Shown: positions 1-5,832, counted from the stretch's first letter. The stretch: DNA of 7,083 nt from Chthonomonadaceae bacterium (GCA_025355115.1 JANXLO010000407.1:1-7083); one strand, 5' to 3'. Program-made: numbers and translations. Notes: generated by a model not told the origin, from the letters alone.

Positions 1-20
1 CACTGGTTCGGCTCCGATGA

Positions 21-176
21 GGTCGCCACCTTCAATATCGCCTGAAGGCAATCGATGTCCTGGCCAAAGCATGCACAGACACTCCAGGTTCCAACGAGGC
101 ATTCTCATCCTGGCTGCGAAAGAACCGAGCATTTCCGTCTGAAAGACGTTTGCTTTTTGCGGAAGCACTTTACTAG
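21..176 (+). other. Left-edge open frame, possible C-terminal gene fragment
   Basis: A frame without a start codon is open from base 21 (just after a TGA at 18-20) to a TAG at 174-176. It reads like a helical C-terminus, with segments such as AIDVLAKACTDTPGSNEAF and ending FAEALY. A second frame, open from base 1, gives HWFGSDEVATFNIA and stops at 43-45. The two could be one frameshifted gene end, or neither may be coding. No family is recognised. The last third overlaps the dispersed repeat at 122-153, which weakens the coding case. Nothing else recognisable lies between 177 and 267. I see no convincing promoter there, only a weak hairpin (GGGAG/CTCCC, about 234-250). Confidence 0.2.
122..153 (+). 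repeat. Dispersed repeat, copy A
   Basis: This 32-base stretch matches the reverse complement of 4978-5009 with only two mismatches, both A/G transitions. It contains a small inverted repeat, CGTCT-GAA-AGACG, and one of the two mismatches falls in the 3-base loop. Patchier similarity continues about 10 bases upstream, in CTGYG. In one frame both copies encode NRAFPS(E/G)RRL. A dispersed, hairpin-bearing intergenic element is the simplest reading. A shared protein C-terminus is the alternative. Confidence 0.6.
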
Positions 177-267
177 ATCATACGTTGGATCACATAAGCT
201 CCCTGTGGCGCATAGGCGCGGGGTCTTTAATACGGGAGTGGCTAGCTCCCAAAAGGCAGACACTACA

Positions 268-903
268 ATGAACAAGCAACAGTCATGTTTAAAGGTTTGG
301 ATGCGTTTTATTACAATCGGGTTTCTCGCGGTGATGATCGCGCTGCCGATGACGGGCGTGGATGCGCAACGCCGCGGTGGCGGTGGCGGCTCCTTCGGCG
401 GAGGGCGCTCGTTTGGCGGTGGAGGCGGCTCCTTCGGTGGGTCACGCTCCTCGGGCGGCTCGTTCGGCGGGGGCGGAGGCTCTTTTGGGGGCGGCTCCCG
501 CTCGAGCAGCGGGTCTTTCGGCGGAGGAACCTCCCGCTCCAGCAGCTCTAGCGGCGGCTCGTTTGGGCGCAGCGGGTCGTTCGGCGGGCAGAGCTACTCA
601 CGCTCGTCAGGTGGAGTGCCCTCCTCCTACTCCTATCGGGGCAGCTCCTATCCGACCCGTTCGTATGGCGGCTGGTCTGGCTACAGCTACTACTGGGGCG
701 CGCCCATGTGGTATTACTACACGCCATTCCATCCCGCCTTTTACTATAACGCCCCGTATTACGACAACGGTTACATGGTGCCAGGCGGATTCAGCTTCTT
801 CCATCTTCTGATCTCGCTCTTCATCTTCGCAGGAGTGCTGTGGCTTATCGTGAAGCTGTTCTCCGGCGGGCGAAAACGAGTCAAGTACACGACCTACAAC
901 TAG
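268..903 (+). CDS. Gly/Ser-rich secreted single-pass membrane protein
   Basis: Function unknown. The ATG at 268 gives 211 residues. It is preferred over the in-frame ATG at 55 because it places a good signal peptide at the N-terminus (residues 1-33: basic start, hydrophobic core ITIGFLAVMIAL, cleavage likely after VDA). Residues 35-125 are low complexity, built on iterated GGSFGG and SRSS units. Residues 126-174 are rich in Tyr, Ser and Pro (SYYWG, WYYY, FYYNAPYYDNGY). Residues about 178-195 form a transmembrane helix, followed by a basic tail (GGRKRVK). This predicts an extracytoplasmic Gly/Tyr-rich domain with a short cytoplasmic end. The N-terminal style recalls Gly-rich DUF1517-type proteins, but the DUF1517 core is not seen. 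The TAG stop lies 11 bases before the next gene, so the two are probably one operon. Confidence 0.8.
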   Translation: MNKQQSCLKVWMRFITIGFLAVMIALPMTGVDAQRRGGGGGSFGGGRSFGGGGGSFGGSRSSGGSFGGGGGSFGGGSRSSSGSFGGGTSRSSSSSGGSFGRSGSFGGQSYSRSSGGVPSSYSYRGSSYPTRSYGGWSGYSYYWGAPMWYYYTPFHPAFYYNAPYYDNGYMVPGGFSFFHLLISLFIFAGVLWLIVKLFSGGRKRVKYTTYN

Positions 904-914
904 GGAGCAATCGC

Positions 915-1430
915 GTGTTCGGCAAACCGACACAGAACAATGGTGCTGTCCCGCCGCGCCCAGCGGCGGAGACAGTGGCTAAGATCGGAGGAGGCGGGCT
1001 CGTGCAGGTGATCGTCACCAGCCTCGCCCCGCTGACCTTCTACGTCTTCTTGAACGATCACGAAGTGCCGCAGACCGATGTTGAGAGTATATCGATCTCC
1101 ATCGAGGCTCCGGCGGACGGGCTTTCAAAGATTGTCGTCCGCGCCACACTGAACCGCTTCCTGATCGACGTTACTGGTGCAAGGACTCAGCAGCACACCG
1201 AGCTTTTCCCCTGCACCATCGAGGTTGTCGCTCTGGGCAGGAGGCTTTCGGTCACCTGCCTCAACCCCAACTCCGTGGACGGCCTCTGGGTAAGCCTGGG
1301 GCTTAAGGCGGACGGCACCGGCAGCGATCTCTCAGGCGTCCAGTCGCTGCGATTTCTACTGACGGAGGGACTTCTCGACGCAAAGCTGACCTGGACAGAC
1401 GGCACGTCCGAGGATTTGCTACCACAGTGA
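915..1430 (+). CDS. Hypothetical beta-rich protein, partner of the Gly-rich protein
   Basis: A 171-residue protein of unknown function. The GTG at 915 is chosen because AGGGAG (902-907) sits 7 bases upstream. The ATG at 840 in the same frame would overlap the upstream gene by 64 bases and encode an unlikely N-terminus. No signal peptide is evident. Residues 1-20 are polar and Pro-rich. The remainder alternates hydrophobic and polar residues, as in beta-strands (LVQVIVTSLAPLTFYVFLND, ISISIEAP, IVVRATLNRFLIDVTG, CTIEVVALGRRLSVTCL). No catalytic motif is visible. The overlap of the upstream stop codon with this gene's Shine-Dalgarno suggests translational coupling with the membrane protein. The promoter of the next gene overlaps this gene's last codons. 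Confidence 0.75.
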   Translation: MFGKPTQNNGAVPPRPAAETVAKIGGGGLVQVIVTSLAPLTFYVFLNDHEVPQTDVESISISIEAPADGLSKIVVRATLNRFLIDVTGARTQQHTELFPCTIEVVALGRRLSVTCLNPNSVDGLWVSLGLKADGTGSDLSGVQSLRFLLTEGLLDAKLTWTDGTSEDLLPQ

Positions 1431-1444
1431 TCGTGTGATATAAT
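1416..1444 (+). promoter_or_regulatory. Sigma70-type promoter with extended -10
   Basis: TTGCTA (1416-1421), a 17-base spacer, then TATAAT (1439-1444) preceded by TGA, giving the extended -10 TGnTATAAT. This is the best promoter in the window. The expected start of transcription is about 1451, almost exactly at the ATG at 1452. A 50-base leader with a ribosome binding site before the ATG at 1503 is the alternative and preferred reading. The -35 element lies inside the 3' end of the upstream gene. Confidence 0.65.
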
Positions 1445-1502
1445 AATTCACATGCTCGATACGGACAGAGATTGGCACCCGTTTGCGGAAAGGCGTCGCA
1501 AC

Positions 1503-2750
1503 ATGCTCACTATCGGCTCATTCTGTTCGCTCCGCTCCAACTCCATAAGCAAGGCTGCTGTAGGGCTCTTCCTGCTGACAGGCATGCTGGTCTGCCCTAT
1601 TCTACAAGTCGCGGTACAGGCAACACCTCCAGTCGTCAAGGCAGATGACAAGAAGCAGCCCCCGGTCTTGACCGAGGACAACGAGGTGCGGATTGGGCGG
1701 GAGAACGCAGAGGAGAACGACAAGCATGTCACGCTGGTGACGGATGCGAAGCTTGCGGAGCGTGTCAACAGGGTCGGGCAAGAGATCGCTGGAGTCGCCA
1801 ACACCATCCCCATCCCCGCCAAATGGGGCAGCTCTCAACTCAAAAAATTCAACTACACATTCAAGATCGTGGACGACAAGGATGTGAACGCCTACTCCCT
1901 GCCCGGCGGCTTCATCTACATCAATAAGGGCCTGATCGAGTATGTGCGATCCGATGACGAGTTGGCAGGAGTTATGGCGCACGAGGTCTCCCATGCACTG
2001 CACCATCATATGGTGAAGCTTCAGCATGAGCAGAGCAAGCTCACGAACTTCCTCATCCCCGCGGTCGCCGCCATCCTGATCGCGACCAAAGCGCAGGCCA
2101 ACGACATCGGCAACGTCGTCAACGGCGCCTATCTCTACATGACGGCGAAGACCAACACCTATGGGGTCGAGGCCGAAAAGGACGCCGACCACAGCGCGAT
2201 CCTTCTGCTCACCCACACACACTACAACCCCGCTGGCCTTTACAGTTTCATGCTTCGCCTCGCTGCCGACGAGCGCAACCGCACCTACGGCGACCTCGGA
2301 ATTTTCCGCACCCACCCGCCCGGCAATGAGCGAGCGGCCTCCGCCAAGGAACTGCTCACGGAGCTTCATCTGCCGATCCACCTGAGCGATGTAGACCCTA
2401 CCCTTCTGGTCTCCATCAGCATGTTCAAAGGGATCGGGAGCAAGCCGGATGTGGCGGAGTTGAAGTGGCACGGAGTCACCCTCTGCAGGATCTATCCCGC
2501 CGACGATCAGACGGCGGAGCAGCGGGCGCAGAAGGTGGTCAAGGGGTTCAATGCACTGATCGATACGAGCTTGCAGCCCTACGAGGTACATGCCAGCCGC
2601 GATCAGACGAAGGTGTTGGCACGGAGCGTGGTCATGCTGACGGAGGCCGATGCGACGGCGCAGAATAAGACGATCGCGGCTCTCGCGAAGGAAGTTGCCG
2701 ACGCCGTCATGCAGGTGATCCAGCGCCGTCAACTCGACAATTCACTATAG
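1503..2750 (+). CDS. Secreted M48-family zinc metalloprotease
   Basis: A peptidase M48 (Ste24/BepA-like) endopeptidase, expected to act outside the cytoplasmic membrane in protein quality control or envelope maintenance. From ATG 1503 it has 415 residues. The start is chosen because GGAAAGG (1487-1493) is well spaced and the resulting N-terminus is a signal peptide (cleavage probably after AVQA, residue 40). The ATG at 1452 would add 17 residues and require a leaderless mRNA. The zinc motif HEVSH is at 160-164. The third ligand is a Glu in VEAEKDAD (E223 or E225). DVNAYSLPGGFIYINKGLI just before the HExxH is typical of the family. A hydrophobic stretch follows (about 179-198), then RTHPPGNERAA, a common M48 core feature. 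Residues about 305-415 form an extra C-terminal region I cannot assign. No TPR repeats are seen. It has its own promoter (1416-1444) and converges on the DUF58 gene. Confidence 0.9.
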   Translation: MLTIGSFCSLRSNSISKAAVGLFLLTGMLVCPILQVAVQATPPVVKADDKKQPPVLTEDNEVRIGRENAEENDKHVTLVTDAKLAERVNRVGQEIAGVANTIPIPAKWGSSQLKKFNYTFKIVDDKDVNAYSLPGGFIYINKGLIEYVRSDDELAGVMAHEVSHALHHHMVKLQHEQSKLTNFLIPAVAAILIATKAQANDIGNVVNGAYLYMTAKTNTYGVEAEKDADHSAILLLTHTHYNPAGLYSFMLRLAADERNRTYGDLGIFRTHPPGNERAASAKELLTELHLPIHLSDVDPTLLVSISMFKGIGSKPDVAELKWHGVTLCRIYPADDQTAEQRAQKVVKGFNALIDTSLQPYEVHASRDQTKVLARSVVMLTEADATAQNKTIAALAKEVADAVMQVIQRRQLDNSL

Positions 2751-4064
2751 CGTCATCCGCTCCTTCACTTCCAGATAACGGTTTACCAGATCGGCAGAGA
2801 GCTTTTCGGCCGGGGAGTCCACGACGAGGACTCCCCGGCGTGTCAGTTCTGCCGTAGCGCGCTGCCTGTCCTCCATTACATGTGCTGCGACCGCGCGGCT
2901 GTAGACAGCCTCCGCGGAGACACACTCCTGCTCGGACGCCCGCAGCACTTTGGTGTCCAGCAACGTCACAGCGGCGACCAGATGCCGCGGCTGAAGTGCC
3001 GCGAGCTCCGAGATAGTGACGCGAGAGGAATCTGGATCCCAGAGGTCTGTGAAGCAGACCATCAGCGATCGCTTGCGCCATCGCGCCTGAAGGTAGGAGA
3101 GCGCGCCCCGATAGTCAGGCTCCGCCAGCGTCGCCTTCGCGTTGTAGAGCGCCTCCAAAATGGCGTAGACCTGCGCCTTCCCCTTCTTCGGCGGCAGATA
3201 AGACTGCACTGTGTCAGCAAAGACCAGGAGGCCAACCCGGTCGTCGGCGAGCGCGGCGACATAGGCGAGCAGCAGAGCGGCGTTGATCGCGTAGTCCAGC
3301 TTCTGAATTCCGTCGATCTCCGCCAGCATTGTCCGCCCCACGTCCAGCACCAGCAGGATGCATTGCGACTTCTCCACCTCGTACTGCCGAGCCACCAGCT
3401 TGCCGCGCCGCGCAGTTGCCTTCCAGTCTATGCGCCGCAGTTCGTCGTCGGGCATATAGTCGCGCAGGCTCTCGAACTCCCGCCCAGCGCCCTGAAGCCG
3501 TGCCCGCCGTATCCCCATCTGCTGCAATCGGCCCCGCCGCGCCATCAGATTAAACTTCGCCGTCTCGAGCACGTTCGGGTAGACCTTGACCTCCTGAGGC
3601 AACGGAACCTGCATGAGCCGCTGCACCATGCCAAGCCGACCGCGCACTCGAAGGTGTATATTGCCGAAGCGATAGTCGCCGCGCTCACGTGGGGTCAGAT
3701 GGTAGAGGGCCGCTTGCCGTGAATTTGCCGGAATCGTCAGCAGAAACGGCTTCTCATCCAGATCGTTGGTCATGTGGCTGGGCGGCGTGTCGTGCAGATC
3801 CAGCGTCAGGGCGCTCGTGCTTCCGTTGCGAACGCGCACCTCGACAGGGTTGGCGGTGCCTAGGGAGAGCTTGTCATCCACCACCCGTTCGGCGGACAGA
3901 GTCTTCTCGAGATCGGGCATGAGCAGCCAGTCCGCTAGCGCGAGGCTCACCAAGAGGGCATACCAGCCCAGCGCCACCGCCAAAAAATTCGGCACAATGC
4001 CGGTCAACAGCAGCGGCGCCGCTCCAACCGCGAACAGCCACAGCCAGCTTTTAGTAAACGTCAT
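2745..4064 (-). CDS. DUF58 family membrane protein with VWA-like domain
   Basis: A 439-residue DUF58 protein. The family usually pairs with MoxR-type AAA+ ATPases, and its role is poorly defined. Two adjacent transmembrane segments (residues about 7-24 and 27-48) are followed by a beta-rich region (about 60-190). Then comes the DUF58 signature GREFESLRDYMPDDELRRIDW with KATAR after it (194-219), and a VWA-like fold whose metal-site motif is degenerate (DVGRT, 241-245, in place of DxSxS). No MoxR or transglutaminase-like partner gene is seen on either side, which is unusual. The start is the first ATG of the frame and puts the membrane segments at the N-terminus; its ribosome binding site is weak. 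The gene overlaps the convergent M48 gene by 6 bases, the two TAG stops forming CTATAG. A perfect 12-bp inverted repeat lies within its 3' end. Confidence 0.9.
   Translation of the reverse strand: MTFTKSWLWLFAVGAAPLLLTGIVPNFLAVALGWYALLVSLALADWLLMPDLEKTLSAERVVDDKLSLGTANPVEVRVRNGSTSALTLDLHDTPPSHMTNDLDEKPFLLTIPANSRQAALYHLTPRERGDYRFGNIHLRVRGRLGMVQRLMQVPLPQEVKVYPNVLETAKFNLMARRGRLQQMGIRRARLQGAGREFESLRDYMPDDELRRIDWKATARRGKLVARQYEVEKSQCILLVLDVGRTMLAEIDGIQKLDYAINAALLLAYVAALADDRVGLLVFADTVQSYLPPKKGKAQVYAILEALYNAKATLAEPDYRGALSYLQARWRKRSLMVCFTDLWDPDSSRVTISELAALQPRHLVAAVTLLDTKVLRASEQECVSAEAVYSRAVAAHVMEDRQRATAELTRRGVLVVDSPAEKLSADLVNRYLEVKERMTL
2809..2839. repeat. Perfect 12-bp inverted repeat, possible terminator
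   Basis: GCCGGGGAGTCC (2809-2820) and GGACTCCCCGGC (2828-2839) are exact reverse complements separated by 7 bases. The hairpin would be very stable. It begins 58 bases past the M48 stop and lies inside the last codons of the opposing DUF58 gene, where it encodes part of RRGVLVVDSPAEK. There is no T-run on either side, so a classical intrinsic terminator is not supported. Attenuation of read-through between the convergent genes, or a protective 3' structure on the protease mRNA, is inferred. Confidence 0.5.
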
Positions 4065-4199
4065 TTCTGCTTTCTACCAACTCTACTTGGAGGGGCGCGT
4101 TTTGCCGCTCGCTTCTCTGCTGCGCGCTTCGTGATTGCCTTTCAGCTCCGGTCAGGGGATGCAGCTGATCGTCCCGTCAACCTCCAGAACAGCCAGCTT
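4065..4199. other. Intergenic stretch upstream of the DUF58 gene
   Basis: Together with 4200-4521 this is a gap of about 450 bases without an intact gene. In this first part I see no recognisable coding sequence, hairpin or clear promoter for the minus-strand DUF58 gene. Open frames here have no convincing start or protein-like composition. Confidence 0.4.
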
Positions 4200-4444
4200 C
4201 GCCTGCGACTACTCCCTAAAGGTATGCTGGTGCATCGCCATCATGGGCTGACTCACCGTGACGCACTACCTGTCCAGGCCCTCGGCGAGCGCGAGATGAT
4301 AGCATCTTGGAGATGCGCTACGCTGTGATGGATACGGACGGCGAAGTGAGCATCATTCCCATGAAATCGCTGAATCCCCAGGATGGCCCCCCGCGAAGCT
4401 TGATTTCAAATAAGCCTCCGCAAAGCCTCCCTCGTTATATCTAG
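4200..4444 (+). pseudogene. Remnant of a DUF421 (YetF-like) C-terminal domain
   Basis: Two successive frames read like pieces of the cytoplasmic domain of DUF421/YetF membrane proteins. The first, up to about 4303, gives LVHRHHGLTHRDALPVQALG followed by EREMIAS, resembling the 'vlirdG...l...(l)t..ella.lR' segment. The second, from the ATG at 4313, gives MRYAVMDTDGEVSIIPMKSL, closely resembling the conserved 'v.yAilEtdG.iSvip' strand pair, and ends at TAG 4442-4444. The expected 'LRqqGi' link between them is lost, which fits a small deletion with frameshift. No membrane helices precede it, so only a degraded fragment remains. The second piece alone could encode a 43-residue peptide, but I see no independent evidence that it is expressed. 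Nothing is recognisable in 4445-4521. Confidence 0.45.
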
Positions 4445-4521
4445 CTGTGAGAAAGAAAGTTCGTCACTCTGCTTCCCTTCTCCTACAAGGATACAGTGTA
4501 ATTTCCCTGAACCAAAGCAGG

Positions 4522-4818
4522 TCAGCTCTCTATTGCCTCCTCTCTCTCCCCTTCCTCTCCGGGAGCGATCAGTCGAATCGGCACGGTGTCCGGCGCCTGA
4601 ACTCGGTCGCCGGGACGGAGCTTGCGGCCTCTACGTTGCTCAGGCTCTCCGTTCACCATCACCGCTGTCTCTGACAGATAGATCTTCGCCTCCCCCCCTG
4701 AGCCGATCACTCCCGCCAGCTTCAGCAACTGACCGAGGGTAATATGGTCGCCCCGCACTACAAACTTTCGATCCGGCTCTATTCGCGCAGTGGGCACGCG
4801 ATTGCGCTTCGCAAGCAT
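4522..4818 (-). CDS. Small S4-domain RNA-binding protein, YaaA type
   Basis: A 98-residue protein whose residues 26-73 form a compact S4 RNA-binding domain (ITLGQLLKLAGVIGSGGEAK, then VNGEPEQRRGRKLRPGDRV). The wording matches the YaaA/RlbA-type S4 proteins often encoded between dnaN and recF, which are thought to bind RNA or the ribosome; their exact role is unclear. The basic 25-residue N-terminal extension and acidic C-terminus (PGEEGEREEAIES) are longer than in the usual ~70-residue form. The ATG at 4818 is supported by AAGGAG (4826-4831 on this strand) 7 bases upstream, the strongest Shine-Dalgarno in the window. No dnaN, recF or gyr gene is nearby, so it is outside the usual context. Inverted repeats upstream may affect its expression. 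Confidence 0.88.
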   Translation of the reverse strand: MLAKRNRVPTARIEPDRKFVVRGDHITLGQLLKLAGVIGSGGEAKIYLSETAVMVNGEPEQRRGRKLRPGDRVQAPDTVPIRLIAPGEEGEREEAIES

Positions 4819-4848
4819 AGCCTCTCTCCTTCTTCGCTAATCTTATCC

Positions 4849-4870
4849 CTGACTTTGATGAAACAGTCAG
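4849..4870. repeat. Inverted repeat, candidate operator upstream of the S4 gene
   Basis: CTGACT (4849-4854) and AGTCAG (4865-4870) are exact inverted halves 10 bases apart, a spacing typical of a dimeric repressor site. On the minus strand a -10-like TAAGAT lies just downstream, toward the S4 gene. Operator function is inferred from symmetry and position only. Confidence 0.3.
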
Positions 4871-4876
4871 CACCTA

Positions 4877-4922
4877 GCACGTGTAAGAAGACACGTTGCG
4901 CTGAGATACAGAGCGTATCTCA
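4877..4922. repeat. Two tandem hairpins upstream of the S4 gene
   Basis: The first hairpin pairs ACGTGT (4879-4884) with ACACGT (4891-4896) over a 6-base loop, and extends by two pairs with one bulged T. The second is a perfect 8-bp stem, TGAGATAC (4902-4909) with GTATCTCA (4915-4922), loop AGAGC. They are separated by only a few bases. They could be part of a structured leader of the S4 mRNA, a small RNA or a terminator region. No T-run follows in either direction. Confidence 0.45.
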
Positions 4923-4949
4923 TTAGGGCTTAATAAGAGCTTGAATTTA

Positions 4950-4966
4950 GGGGGTTGAAAACCCCC
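4950..4966. repeat. GC-rich 7-bp hairpin
   Basis: GGGGGTT (4950-4956) and AACCCCC (4960-4966) pair perfectly around a GAA triloop. It may be a weak terminator for the segment transcribed on the minus strand from above 5000, followed in that direction by TAAATTC, but a proper T-run is absent. Confidence 0.35.
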
Positions 4967-4972
4967 GTCATT

Positions 4973-5338
4973 TCAACGCAAACGTCTTCCAGACGGAAAT
5001 GCCCGGTTCATCCACAGCTGAAAACGAGCTTCGGGATAAACATATATCATCAATCTGTTGCCGGTGAACTCGCGCGCAGGAGTTCCTCCTGCGGGAGGAC
5101 AGAAAGAGCCGTCATCGTCGGCCGCTGAAGCTCGGCGGACTGCAATACAAGGGGCTCCAAGGACGCGCGCAGGAGAACGCTTGACTGCCGTTGCTGCTGT
5201 ATCCACTCCTGAAGCATCGTCGGACAGCAGTCGTGCCTCTTCGATTGCGTTCGCTAGTGACTTGGCGGTGGGCGACTTCAGACGAAGGGAAAGCGCATCA
5301 AGCCAGTCGGAATTGCTGGCTAGACTGGGGGGTGACAT
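4973..5338 (-). CDS. Doubtful hypothetical ORF
   Basis: A 121-residue frame from ATG 5338. Residues 1-44 look protein-like (SDWLDALSLRLKSPTAKSLA then NAIEEARLLSDD, probably helical). The rest contains the palindrome at 5075-5093 and ends inside dispersed repeat copy B, which looks intergenic. No family is recognised and no Shine-Dalgarno is clear. A short frame directly upstream (ATG 5400 to TAG 5344-5346), encoding MFRPGGSITSIEAYKDEG, is out of register with this one and may be its true N-terminus after a frameshift. If real, this would be the third gene of the minus-strand CRISPR-associated unit. Confidence 0.25.
   Translation of the reverse strand: MSPPSLASNSDWLDALSLRLKSPTAKSLANAIEEARLLSDDASGVDTAATAVKRSPARVLGAPCIAVRRASAADDDGSFCPPAGGTPAREFTGNRLMIYVYPEARFQLWMNRAFPSGRRLR
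4978..5009 (-). repeat. Dispersed repeat, copy B (inverted)
   Basis: On the minus strand this matches 122-153 at 30 of 32 positions, including the internal CGTCT-GGA-AGACG hairpin. It lies in a region without a secure gene, as does copy A. The two copies are about 4.8 kb apart and in opposite orientation. Confidence 0.6.
5075..5093. repeat. Perfect 8-bp inverted repeat
   Basis: CGCAGGAG (5075-5082) pairs with CTCCTGCG (5086-5093) around a TTC loop. The 12-mer CGCGCGCAGGAG that begins at 5071 occurs again at 5164-5175. Such short GC-rich palindromes with nearby partial copies are typical of intergenic repeat sequence and argue against the overlapping ORF being coding here. Confidence 0.4.
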
Positions 5339-5448
5339 AGTGGCTAACCTTCGTCCTTATAGGCCTCGATGCTGGTGATAGAACCGCCGGGGCGGAACAT
5401 CTGCTCGAATCGACTTTACTACCGAGGATCTCGCAATTATTATTTATT

Positions 5449-5829
5449 TCATCGTTGCTGTCGGGCGGAATCCCGCACCGATTGCAGATTGAGGATTTCG
5501 GCAACCTCGAACTGCGGGGGGGTCGTGCCTGCCAGCGGGCGCAGGCGAACCACCGCCGGGAAATAGCCCATTCGTCCGTGCAGTTCTGCCAGCAGCAGCG
5601 CGGCGATGACATTCAGACTCGGCAGGATGACAATTAACGGAAGTGTCTGCCATTCCTGCGTGGTCACGCCTGCCGCTTCGAGGAGTACCTGCATTTGTTC
5701 GGCGAAAGGCAGTGCCGGATCGAACTGCGTCCTCACCTCGATAAAATGCTCGACCGCCTATTCGCACCCCTGCTCTATCGCCGTTAAATGGGCAAGCGTC
5801 GGGGGATACGAACAGTTGATGAGTTGCAT
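5449..5829 (-). pseudogene. csx15: CRISPR-associated Csx15-family gene with in-frame TAG
   Basis: Csx15 is a small protein (about 125-130 residues) found in type III CRISPR-Cas loci. As I recall, it is linked to binding or removal of cyclic oligoadenylate, the signal that activates CARF effectors. The frame opens at ATG 5829 with MQLINCSYPPTLAHLTAIEQ, reaches a TAG at codon 24 (5758-5760), and continues unchanged: [18 protein letters not shown], then [20 protein letters not shown], then [19 protein letters not shown], then [14 protein letters not shown], ending at TGA 5449-5451. The part after the TAG is the well-conserved body of the family, and total length matches the family, so the only defect seen is the one stop. 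A GTG at 5736 could restart translation but has no ribosome binding site and loses the first strand. The gene begins 3 bases after the CARF gene's stop, so the two were co-transcribed and probably coupled. Confidence 0.75.
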
Positions 5830-5832
5830 AGT

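Noticed and set aside
226..231. TTTAAT as the -10 box of the Gly-rich gene
   Set aside because: No acceptable -35 element lies at 16-18 bases upstream.
55..267. N-terminal extension of the Gly-rich protein from ATG 55
   Set aside because: The extra 71 residues are not protein-like, include the dispersed repeat, and would bury the signal peptide that starts at 268.
1602..2732. Long minus-strand open frame (376 codons) opposite the M48 gene
   Set aside because: It is antisense to a clear protease frame and its translation shows no family features.
2880..3722. Long plus-strand open frame (280 codons) opposite the DUF58 gene
   Set aside because: It is antisense to conserved DUF58 coding sequence and reads as His/Arg/Leu-rich noise.
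4870..4930. Tandem hairpins as a tRNA-like cloverleaf
   Set aside because: There is no acceptor stem, TTC arm or CCA-type end; only a 4-bp outer pairing can be drawn.
5058..5378. Plus-strand open frame of 106 codons
   Set aside because: Its translation is Ala/Ser/Arg-rich with no family features or ribosome binding site, and it overlaps intergenic repeats.
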